A DNA stretch of 9,943 bases, from NCBI GenBank assembly GCA_002170735.1, contig NHIV01000010.1:1-9943 (forward strand), given 5' to 3'. The DNA comes from a bacterium TMED198 (GTDB taxonomy: Bacteria; Fidelibacterota; Marinisomatia; SCGC-AAA003-L08; D37C17). The notes under the pieces are model-generated. The model saw only the letters and a program-made list of their open reading frames with translations. It made no database searches and was not told where the DNA came from. Position 1 is the stretch's first letter, and each line of letters begins with the position of its first letter. Positions 1 through 6,909 of the stretch are shown in pieces. The position numbers and the translations under genes were made by a program.

Positions 1-56
1 TAGCACTAGGATAGGCGCAAAAAGAAAGTGATAGAAAAACAAAAACTGATATATAT

Positions 57-1010
57 CTATTTAATAATCTTAACTTGAACATTATCTATAATTGGCTTTG
101 GCTTTATAAACACTACTGATGATAGGATAAATTTAATATTTGAATTGTTAATTTCTAAACTGTTTTCCAAAAGAAATTTATCCACCCTTTTATCAATTTC
201 AACGTTCTCAAGCTTATTGATATTTTCTCTTGTGAATGATGATACTACAACTACAAAATCTAACTGCCTTCCTCTCTTAAGAACAAGATCAATTGCTAAT
301 CCAGGTTCAGATGAAATAAATTCAACAGAAAAGCCTTCCTTGATCTTTAAGGATGCATAGTAACCTATTGAGAAAGAATTTCCATAGACATCTCTTGGAA
401 TTTCTTTAAAAGTTGGAAGAAAACTAGATACAGGCCTAAAAGATTTTCTATGTATGCATGTTGCACCATTCTCTCTTATTGCCTCAATATGGTACTTTGT
501 TCCATAGCCCTTATGAGAGGCAAACCCATACTCTGGAAAAACCTTATCGTACTCCATCATCATTCTATCTCTGGTAACCTTAGCAATTATTGAAGATGAT
601 GCAATAGTAAAAGAAAGGGCATCTCCTTTTATAATAGATTCTTGCTTGTATTCGCCAATTTTTGCCTTCCTGCCATCCACAAGAACTATATCTGGGTTTA
701 CAGATAGTCTGTAAATAGATTTTCGCATGGCAATGTATGTAGCCTCTAAAATATTTTCCCTGTCAATTGTTTCTTCGTTTACAATGCCCACGCCAACAGA
801 TAGAGCCGCGTTGTATATATCTTTAAAGATAGCGTTCCTCTTTTTCTCTGATAGCTTTTTAGAGTCTTTTGCACTTTCCAAGAAAGAATTAGGACTAAAT
901 ATTACAGAGGCCGCAACTACTGGGCCCGCCAGAGGTCCTCTTCCAGCCTCATCTATGCCACAAACTCTTTTGTAGTTATTTCTCCAATATTTTTCTTCAA
1001 ATTCTTTCAT
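57..1010 (-). CDS. rnhB: Ribonuclease HII with a C-terminal degenerate YraN-like domain
   Basis: RNase HII cleaves the RNA strand of RNA-DNA hybrids and nicks at single ribonucleotides left in DNA. Residues 15-197 form a complete catalytic domain: GIDEAGRGPLAGP (Asp20, Glu21), DSKKLS at 49, VDGRK (Asp112), IKGD (Asp130), the AKVTRD helix and the terminal HRKSFRPV motif. The DEDD catalytic set is therefore intact. The family is usually about 190-220 residues; this protein has 317. Residues 209-317 resemble YraN/UPF0102, a PD-(D/E)XK nuclease-like family whose gene often neighbours rnhB: a G-x-x-x-x-I start, G-F-x-V-x-F, then IDL (Asp241) and a hydrophobic strand where YraN has F-V-E-V-K. Here that strand reads F-V-V-V-V-S (252-257), so the Glu and basic catalytic residues are gone. 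Translation starts at ATG with no clear ribosome-binding site. It is divergent from the riboswitch-controlled gene. RNase HII is near certain; the tail assignment is inference from motif alignment. Confidence 0.95.
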   Translation of the reverse strand: MKEFEEKYWRNNYKRVCGIDEAGRGPLAGPVVAASVIFSPNSFLESAKDSKKLSEKKRNAIFKDIYNAALSVGVGIVNEETIDRENILEATYIAMRKSIYRLSVNPDIVLVDGRKAKIGEYKQESIIKGDALSFTIASSSIIAKVTRDRMMMEYDKVFPEYGFASHKGYGTKYHIEAIRENGATCIHRKSFRPVSSFLPTFKEIPRDVYGNSFSIGYYASLKIKEGFSVEFISSEPGLAIDLVLKRGRQLDFVVVVSSFTRENINKLENVEIDKRVDKFLLENSLEINNSNIKFILSSVVFIKPKPIIDNVQVKIIK

Positions 1011-1013
1011 TTT

Positions 1014-1026
1014 TACAATAAATTAA
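1014..1026 (+). promoter_or_regulatory. Possible promoter -10 for the TPP riboswitch transcript
   Basis: TACAAT at 1014-1019 is a good -10 hexamer and would start transcription near 1026, just ahead of the riboswitch P1 stem at 1031. The matching -35 position (around 991-996, inside the first codons of rnhB on the other strand) is only a T-rich, weak match. The call rests on placement more than on sequence quality. Confidence 0.3.
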
Positions 1027-1030
1027 AATG

Positions 1031-1103
1031 TTAATAGGGGTGCTTAAAAAGCTGAGAATATACCCTTCAACCTGAACTAGATAATACTAGCGGAGGAAAT
1101 TAA
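1031..1103 (+). promoter_or_regulatory. TPP riboswitch (THI element) with embedded ribosome-binding site
   Basis: The conserved THI-box pieces appear in order: GGGGTGC (1037-1043), GCTGAGA (1051-1057), ACCCTT (1062-1067), CCTGA (1071-1075), ATAATACTAGCG (1081-1092), then GAGGAAA. Pairings can be drawn by eye. P1 is TTAAT 1031-1035 with ATTAA 1099-1103. P2 is GGGT 1038-1041 with ACCC 1062-1065. P3 is GCTT 1042-1045 with AAGC 1049-1052, closing a 3-base loop, which is very short. P5 is CTAG 1077-1080 with CTAG 1087-1090. The Shine-Dalgarno GGAGG (1092-1096) lies inside the aptamer, and the 3' strand of P1 ends one base before the ATG at 1105. TPP binding should therefore hide the ribosome-binding site directly, with no separate expression platform. 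It controls the downstream TonB-dependent receptor and symporter, which marks them as thiamine-related uptake genes. Confidence 0.93.
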
Positions 1104-1104
1104 A

Positions 1105-3450
1105 ATGAAATACTTTTTTTATCTAGCCTTATTTTTTGCAACTTTATATACAAAAACTTTCAAAATTGTCGATGAATTCAATGATCCAATCGAAAACGCT
1201 CAAGTCTTTAACAATATCAATGGTTTTGTTACTGATAAAGATGGTCTTTTCTTTGTTGAAAGCATCTACTGCTCTGAATATAGAGTTTCCCATATTGGGT
1301 TTCAAGAATCTATCTTTAACCCGTGTATCTCAGAATCTACAATTACTTTAACAAATCTTTCTATACCAAGCTCAGAGGTTAAAGTTAGCGCAAGTTTAGC
1401 TAAAACTAGACTAAAGGATAATCTTTCAAATACTGAAATTTTTACTTCTACATCTGTTGTTCAATCTGACAAGGTCAACCTGGAAGACATCCTTATCTCA
1501 TCAACAAATGTAAATTTTTCAGGTGTTAGTTCAAGGCCTAGATACTTTCAAATCAGAGGTATTGGCGAATACGAGCAATATGCAAGTCAAGGCGGGCCTA
1601 CCTACTACGTTGCTACTTTCATAGATAACTTTAATTACAGTGGTTTAGGCATGCCGGCCTCTCTTTTTGATGTGGATCAGGTTGAGATCATCAAAGGAAG
1701 TCAATCCTACTGCTTTGGGCAGAACGCACTAGGAGGTCTTGTAAAGATAAAATCAAATAAGCCCAAGCCATTTAGGGAAATAAAGTTTAAGGCTGGTATT
1801 GGTAGCTTTGATAAAAGAACTATGAGCCTAGTATACAACCAACCCTTGCTTGATGGCATTAATCTAAGAATCGGGACCTCTAAGCATACAGATCGTGGTT
1901 TTATTTTTAACGACTTTATTGATGACTACAGCAATAAAAGAGATGAGCTTACTTCTAACGTTCAGATCTCTTATTCTAAGCATTTTTCAAGCGACAATCA
2001 TGTCTATCTTTTGCTTTCTTCTCTGCAATCTGATTTTGACAATAACTACGACAGATGGAGCTACTCCAACTTCGACAATATGAAGGACTTGACAACTCAC
2101 TCAAACTTTGAAGAGTTGCCTAACAATGAATCGAAGGACGCCCTAATCAGCAGATCTAAGAGCTTAGAGATGATCTATAGTACAAATGACGATCTAAGAA
2201 TATCAGCAGTCTACTCAGCGAATGATATAGATCTGAACCATTACTATGATGCAGATTGGTCTAACCCTTCCCAGTGGTCTGAAGATCACCAGGGTGATTA
2301 CTATGACTTTTTTCAACAGGAAGACAGAAACAGAAATGATAAATCTTTGGATATCAATATATCTAAGAAATATCAGTCAAATGAGTTCATAGTCGGAGCT
2401 TTTTCAAGAACACTTGAAGAGAAAGATAGCGCATTAGGCTTTGTTTTTTGGACCAATGGAGGCTGGGTATCTAGTTTCACAAGCAGCTACTCAATAGACT
2501 ACTCATCTATCTACTGCCAGCACAAGTATAAACTTGAAGAAGACGCTTTTACTATATTCAACATAAGAAGCGATCACTACAGCAACGTCTACAAGAACTA
2601 CCTTGAGAAATCAAACTCTACCACCTATGAGGTTGATGGCAGCAGCACAGATATTCTTCCTTCTACAGAGAACTTCATAAGCTCTAGACTTGGCTTTAAG
2701 CTCAAGAACTTTCATCTAGCTTTTTCTACAGGCCATAAGGCTGGAGGCTTTAACCAAAACCCTTTCTTAGAAACTGTTAGCAGGCAGTACAAAGGCGAAA
2801 CATCAAGCGCTGTAGAGGCTGGATACAAGCTAAATAATAAGAATCTATTTTTTGACTTTAATCTTTTCTACATTAAAAGAAAAAATCTACAGGTTGACAT
2901 TGCAGATCAAGCTGATCCATCTAATCCCGTAACTTTCTACTTCTACACAGCCAACATAGAAAGCGGATACAATGTAGGTATAGACATAGGATCAAGCTAC
3001 AGATTAAGCGATAGGCTAAGTACTTTTTTTAACTGCGGTCTCCTATCAACACATAGAGATGGCTTTTCGTATCCATCCCCAGTTATTGATCCAGATCCTA
3101 TAGTTTCAAGCAGAGAGCAAGCAAGAGCCCCAAAATATACTGTTTCTTCTGGAATTGAGTTTAGGCCAACAACGAAGATTTTCACACGGCTTGAAATAAT
3201 TGCAAAGGACAGCTACTACTACTTCAACAACTCAAACCAAAAATCAAGCTCCTATATTATTGCCAACCTAAGCGCTATGTATAAGATTAGCAGTCATATT
3301 CATGTAAATATTAGCATTAAAAACGCTACAGATCGAAGGTATGGAATTCACGGCTTTTACTTCTCAGTTTCTGGATACGAAAGCAGGAAGTTTCATGAAT
3401 CTCCTGCAAACCCAAGAGACTTCAGCCTTTCTCTAACATACAGCCTCTAG
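1105..3450 (+). CDS. TonB-dependent outer-membrane receptor, TPP-riboswitch controlled (thiamine or precursor uptake)
   Basis: The 781-residue protein starts with a hydrophobic signal peptide (about 1-16). Residues 17-85 look like a carboxypeptidase-regulatory-like beta-sandwich (IVDEFNDPIENAQVFN, then GFVTDKDGLFFVESI), as found in many SusC-type receptors. A TonB-box-like stretch, SSEVKVSAS, lies at 89-97. The plug domain (about 100-220) includes FQIRGIGEYEQ and the typical end FDVDQVEIIKGSQS, then FGQNALGGLVKI. The rest is a beta-barrel with FSTGHKAGGFNQNPF (about residue 540) and a late N-A-T-D-R-R-Y-G motif. The protein ends in Leu rather than the usual Phe or Tyr. The start ATG is 8 bases after a strong GGAGG. 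Such receptors import scarce ligands through the outer membrane using TonB energy. The ligand cannot be read from the protein; the TPP riboswitch points to thiamine, a thiamine phosphate or a pyrimidine precursor. The receptor family is certain, the substrate inferred. Confidence 0.93.
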   Translation: MKYFFYLALFFATLYTKTFKIVDEFNDPIENAQVFNNINGFVTDKDGLFFVESIYCSEYRVSHIGFQESIFNPCISESTITLTNLSIPSSEVKVSASLAKTRLKDNLSNTEIFTSTSVVQSDKVNLEDILISSTNVNFSGVSSRPRYFQIRGIGEYEQYASQGGPTYYVATFIDNFNYSGLGMPASLFDVDQVEIIKGSQSYCFGQNALGGLVKIKSNKPKPFREIKFKAGIGSFDKRTMSLVYNQPLLDGINLRIGTSKHTDRGFIFNDFIDDYSNKRDELTSNVQISYSKHFSSDNHVYLLLSSLQSDFDNNYDRWSYSNFDNMKDLTTHSNFEELPNNESKDALISRSKSLEMIYSTNDDLRISAVYSANDIDLNHYYDADWSNPSQWSEDHQGDYYDFFQQEDRNRNDKSLDINISKKYQSNEFIVGAFSRTLEEKDSALGFVFWTNGGWVSSFTSSYSIDYSSIYCQHKYKLEEDAFTIFNIRSDHYSNVYKNYLEKSNSTTYEVDGSSTDILPSTENFISSRLGFKLKNFHLAFSTGHKAGGFNQNPFLETVSRQYKGETSSAVEAGYKLNNKNLFFDFNLFYIKRKNLQVDIADQADPSNPVTFYFYTANIESGYNVGIDIGSSYRLSDRLSTFFNCGLLSTHRDGFSYPSPVIDPDPIVSSREQARAPKYTVSSGIEFRPTTKIFTRLEIIAKDSYYYFNNSNQKSSSYIIANLSAMYKISSHIHVNISIKNATDRRYGIHGFYFSVSGYESRKFHESPANPRDFSLSLTYSL

Positions 3451-3451
3451 C

Positions 3452-4786
3452 TTGATCTATATAGTCGTTATATACTTCGCTTTATTGCTTACGGTTGGAT
3501 ACAGCTCGAAGCCAGGGTTGAACTCTAGAGACTTTGTCTTCTCAGGAAGAAAGCTAACAGCAGTTCCTCTTGCAATGACACTTGTCACCACCTGGTACGG
3601 AGCAATTTCTAGCGTTGGGCAAGAAGTCTCTTACAACGGCATTACAACATGGCTGTACTTTGGCGCTACCTACTACGTTGCTGCGTTTATATATTCTGAG
3701 TTTATATCTAGCAAGGTCATTGATCTAGAAATCAGCTCCATACCAATGGCTATTTATAAATATATGGGGAGGATGTCTGCACTGCTATCTGTTCCGATTG
3801 TTTTACTTTATATATCTCCAGCTCCCTATCTAATAATCCTTGGTAATATAATAAACACCTCACTGCTTTCTCCATTGGGTATCGATGCTTACGGAGCTTC
3901 TGTAGCAGCTGGCTCATCTGTAGCAATGCTGTACTGCCTAAAAGGTGGCTTCAGCTCGATAGTTAGAACCGATAGAATACAGTTTATATTGATGTTTGTT
4001 GGATTTATCACTATGGTCCTTTACCTTGTCTTTTACTTTGATCCAGGGTTATCTAAGCTGCTTCAACTAAAAGTTGCCAGACCTGATCTATTTAACTTTC
4101 CTGGTAGCGCTGGCTGGTCCTACGTTGTTGCGTGGGGATTCTTGGCGATGATAACCTTCCTAGATCCAAGCTTCCACCAAAGGACATTCGCTTCAAAGAA
4201 CAAAAACGAAATTAAAAAGGCCATTAGGCTATCTATATGCGGCTGGTTTGTCTTTGACATGATGACAATCTTTTGCGGTCTCTACGCTGTATCACTTGGT
4301 GTTGATATGACAAGCCCCTATGTCTCGCTATCAGCATTTCTCTTTTCATCTAACTCGATCTTGCATGGTATATTTATTGTTGCGATACTATCGGTTGTTA
4401 TGTCAACGATCGATAGCTTTACATTTTTATCTGCGATGGTCATAGGCAAGGATCTTCCAGCCATCTTAAACAAAAGCTATAGTACAGGCACCATCAGAAA
4501 GGGCATTTTGTCAACGATAGTGATCTCTCTTTTAATCGTAGGGTTCTTTGACAACTCAAGGGTTGTTGAGATATGGTTTGCCTTTGGATCGTACATGGTT
4601 GCGAGCCTGCTAGTTCCGTTTGTTCTTATAATACTTAGAAAGAAGGTAAATCATCCATACCTTTTGATTGCTGTGCCCTCTGCTGTTACACTTATATGGA
4701 CGCTTCTAGAGATTCAGGTTTTTCTGCCGATGTACGCAGGACTGTTTTTCAGTCTAATTCTATCACTTCTTCTTTTAGAAGATTGA
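3452..4786 (+). CDS. Sodium/solute symporter (SSS family), probable thiamine or precursor transporter, ThiV-like
   Basis: This 444-residue, strongly hydrophobic protein has roughly 12-13 membrane helices. SSS hallmarks are the N-terminal R-D-F-V-F-S-G-R-K-L loop (26-35), the T-W-Y-G-A-I-S-S helix (47-54), K-G-G-F-S-S-I-V-R-T-D-R-I-Q (164-177), the loop DPSFHQRTFASKN (238-250) and the Ser/Thr-rich helix VVMSTIDSFTFLS (315-327), in the region where this family binds Na+. It begins one base after the receptor stop. The only usable start is TTG at 3452, because an in-frame stop lies at 3434-3436 and no other start codon lies between. No Shine-Dalgarno is visible, so translation is probably coupled to the receptor and thus also under the TPP riboswitch. 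SSS proteins under TPP riboswitches are known in other bacteria as ThiV, proposed to import the pyrimidine precursor HMP. Family membership is firm; the substrate is inferred from context. Confidence 0.9.
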   Translation: MIYIVVIYFALLLTVGYSSKPGLNSRDFVFSGRKLTAVPLAMTLVTTWYGAISSVGQEVSYNGITTWLYFGATYYVAAFIYSEFISSKVIDLEISSIPMAIYKYMGRMSALLSVPIVLLYISPAPYLIILGNIINTSLLSPLGIDAYGASVAAGSSVAMLYCLKGGFSSIVRTDRIQFILMFVGFITMVLYLVFYFDPGLSKLLQLKVARPDLFNFPGSAGWSYVVAWGFLAMITFLDPSFHQRTFASKNKNEIKKAIRLSICGWFVFDMMTIFCGLYAVSLGVDMTSPYVSLSAFLFSSNSILHGIFIVAILSVVMSTIDSFTFLSAMVIGKDLPAILNKSYSTGTIRKGILSTIVISLLIVGFFDNSRVVEIWFAFGSYMVASLLVPFVLIILRKKVNHPYLLIAVPSAVTLIWTLLEIQVFLPMYAGLFFSLILSLLLLED

Positions 4787-4812
4787 TCTATATATAATAG
4801 TTTAAAACAGCA

Positions 4813-5943
4813 CTACTCTCCTTTATATGTATATGGCGTTTTAATATATATTTTTGCCTGTTTAGATGCCTTGTAGTAGGAGTTCATTCTTGATGCAACT
4901 CTAAAATTATCAGCTGCCCTCCTCCTGTCACCAATAAGGTCATAAGACTTGGCTCTAATAATATAAGAAAACAGCAACACCCAGTCCATCTCCATTCTGT
5001 AGCTGTCTATAATCTCTGTTGCTTTGATAATGGCCTCTTGATAGTCACCATCTTCAAACCTTAGAAGAAGGTTTATATAGTCAAGCTTGGTTGAACACTC
5101 GACCTTCTGATAGGCAACGCTATTAGCTACAACATCCTCAAGCTCCTTAACCATTATCCTGGCATCATCTAAATAACCGTTCTTAATCAATGACTCCGCG
5201 TATAGAAACTTAAAGTATGGATGGCCAGGGAACTCATTGTAAAGGGTCTCTATGTGTGGATGTGCTAAACCTGGCTTCTGCTCAAAGTGGAGGTAGGCAT
5301 AGGTAAGGGTGTTCATGGCCTCCACCCTGCTGTATCTGGAATTCCTAACTGCTCTATCCATCTTAGATAGTGCATTCTCACAATCACTTGAGACTCCAAA
5401 GGCAGAGCCTAGAACCTGTATATATCTTGATGATCTACACATAAAATACTCCATCATTCCAAAGGTAAGGTTGATGTCTTCAATGTTGGGGTTTATTTCA
5501 TAGGCCTGCTGAATGTAGCTGTATCCAAAATATGCGTAGTAGAAGGCATCAATCCAGTCTTTATTTCCAAGTGAAACCCTTGATCGCAGCCCATACAACG
5601 ATCCAAGATATAGTCTATACTCACCTACATCTGGATATAGACTGACAAGATCAAGGTATCTCACTTCTGATATATCTGCGTAGTACCTGAGGCTATCGTA
5701 GGACTCAACGAAGCCTTTACTTGACTGTGTTAATAGCCACTTATTTGTAGTAACAAGGAAATCTATAAGCGGGTGTTTAGGGTCTTTACTCCTTCCTTCT
5801 TCAAGGCTAGAGAGTGACCCTACAAAGTCGTAGTTATAGAGGCTGGTTATCGCCCTATCAACATCGTTATTTGCAGTAGAAAGGCTTATATCGTAGGAGA
5901 ACAATGAAGATAAAAGAAGTAGAAGCGCTGAAGATACTGCCAT
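4813..5943 (-). CDS. Exported TPR-repeat protein of unknown function, third gene of the yhbY operon
   Basis: A 376-residue protein with a hydrophobic N-terminus (MAVSSALLLLLSSLFS) that looks like a signal peptide, so it is probably periplasmic. Its n-region has no Lys or Arg, which is unusual. The body is helical and repeat-like: paired helices around 27-70, 105-150, 190-237, 238-271 and 293-353 show TPR spacing (for example YNEFPGHPYFKFLYAESLIKNGYLDDA at 235-261 in overview, and IGDRRRAADNFRVASRMN at 337-354). It resembles a widespread bacterial TPR family with an L-Y-L-G-x-L-Y-G-L-R segment (111-120) and a R-Y-S-R-V-E-A stretch (203-209). The start ATG overlaps the stop of the upstream IlvC-like gene by one base (TAATG), and an in-frame TAA just upstream excludes a longer start, so translation is coupled. 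It converges on the symporter gene with 26 bases between stops. No enzymatic motif was seen; a scaffold or assembly role is the usual guess for TPR proteins. Confidence 0.8.
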   Translation of the reverse strand: MAVSSALLLLLSSLFSYDISLSTANNDVDRAITSLYNYDFVGSLSSLEEGRSKDPKHPLIDFLVTTNKWLLTQSSKGFVESYDSLRYYADISEVRYLDLVSLYPDVGEYRLYLGSLYGLRSRVSLGNKDWIDAFYYAYFGYSYIQQAYEINPNIEDINLTFGMMEYFMCRSSRYIQVLGSAFGVSSDCENALSKMDRAVRNSRYSRVEAMNTLTYAYLHFEQKPGLAHPHIETLYNEFPGHPYFKFLYAESLIKNGYLDDARIMVKELEDVVANSVAYQKVECSTKLDYINLLLRFEDGDYQEAIIKATEIIDSYRMEMDWVLLFSYIIRAKSYDLIGDRRRAADNFRVASRMNSYYKASKQAKIYIKTPYTYKGE

Positions 5944-6908
5944 TAGCTCTTAAGCTTCTCGATTATAGATGCTCCAGCCTTGTCTACCCCAAGGTTCTTA
6001 TACTTGTGTCTAAAACTTTCAAGATCCTGGTTGTATGATAAACTGCTCATTCTATCTTTAAACTTGCCAGACTGTATACTCTCTAAAATCTCTTTGAATT
6101 GATTCTTAACCGCATCATTAAATATCTTATCTCCCGATATGTAGGATCCATACTCAGCTGTATCGCTTATAGAGCTGTACATACTGTCAAATGTACTCAT
6201 AAAGAAGAGATCTACGATGTTCTTAACCTCATAGCACGCTACTAGCCAGGAGACCTTACTATCGTATCCAGCATCAACCATCACATCGTACGCGGTCTGT
6301 ATTAGCTTTGGTATACCACCTGTAAGAACCACCTGTTCTCCAAAAAGATCTGTTTCTACCTCTTCCTTGAACGTTGTTTCCACTACACCCCTCCTTGTCA
6401 GGCCGATGGCCTTGCAATAAGATAAGGCAAGTTCTCTATCATCTCTTTCGGAACTAAACAAACCAGGAACTCCACTGCCTACCTTAAACTCGTTTCTTAG
6501 GGCCTTTCCAGGAGCGCTGGGAGCAACAAGAACAACTCGGTGCATTTCGGAGATTTTAATGGTTTCGTAGTGAACTGCGTACCCATGAGCGAAAACGAAT
6601 GTTTTTGAGCTTTTAACTGATGTAATTTCTTTTGAGTTGAACAGTGCTGGCATGCTAGCATCAGGAATAAGTGGAACTATAACATCCGCCCATTCTATGG
6701 CTGGTTCAATATCATCAACGCTTATACCTTCTTCAACAGCTCTGCTTTTAACTTTACTCGAGCTTCTAAGCGCAACCTTAATATTTACCCCTGATTCTAA
6801 GAGATTGAGTGCCTGCGCCCTACCTTGTGATCCATAGCCAACGATGCATACCTTCTTTGTTCTTATAATAGAGATATCGGCATCGTTGTCTTTAAAAAGC
6901 TCCGACAC
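5943..6908 (-). CDS. Ketol-acid reductoisomerase (IlvC)-like protein lacking two key active-site residues
   Basis: KARI (IlvC) makes dihydroxy acids in valine, leucine and isoleucine synthesis, using NADPH and Mg2+. This 321-residue protein aligns over the full class I length. The Rossmann motif is GYGSQGRAQALNL (24-36), followed by ALRSSSK (46-52), the likely NADPH-phosphate loop. FAHG has the conserved His108. TFKEEVETDLFGEQ (179-192) keeps metal ligands Asp187 and Glu191. Glu227 and Ser248 (SDTAEYG) are also kept. However, the invariant A-P-K-G-P-G motif reads A-P-S-A-P-G (129-134), replacing the catalytic lysine (E. coli Lys155 by memory) with Ser131. In the knotted C-terminal domain the first Glu of E-x-x-x-E is Val223 (E. 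coli Glu389 equivalent). Both changes were read directly from the codons. It starts at GTG, two bases after the yhbY stop, and shares one base with the next gene. Probably a non-canonical paralogue with another substrate or a non-catalytic role; genuine KARI activity is unlikely. Confidence 0.88.
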   Translation of the reverse strand: MSELFKDNDADISIIRTKKVCIVGYGSQGRAQALNLLESGVNIKVALRSSSKVKSRAVEEGISVDDIEPAIEWADVIVPLIPDASMPALFNSKEITSVKSSKTFVFAHGYAVHYETIKISEMHRVVLVAPSAPGKALRNEFKVGSGVPGLFSSERDDRELALSYCKAIGLTRRGVVETTFKEEVETDLFGEQVVLTGGIPKLIQTAYDVMVDAGYDSKVSWLVACYEVKNIVDLFFMSTFDSMYSSISDTAEYGSYISGDKIFNDAVKNQFKEILESIQSGKFKDRMSSLSYNQDLESFRHKYKNLGVDKAGASIIEKLKS

Positions 6909-6909
6909 A

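Noticed and set aside
1..42. On the minus strand, TTG at 42-40 opens a frame reading MFFYHFLFAPILVL to the window edge; on the plus strand, 2-31 could be the last ten codons of a gene.
   Set aside because: Fourteen or ten codons are too few to judge, no ribosome-binding site is visible, and both readings cannot be true. Left unannotated.
727..975. Plus-strand open frames inside rnhB and similar antisense frames elsewhere (for example 145-360, 2997-3185, 5309-5503, 6637-6837, 9443-9649).
   Set aside because: Each lies wholly within a well-supported gene, shows no recognisable motif and has no convincing ribosome-binding site.
4787..4812. Possible terminator between the convergent symporter and TPR genes.
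   Set aside because: The 26 bases are AT-rich with a TATATATAAT run, but no GC stem followed by T residues can be drawn on either strand.
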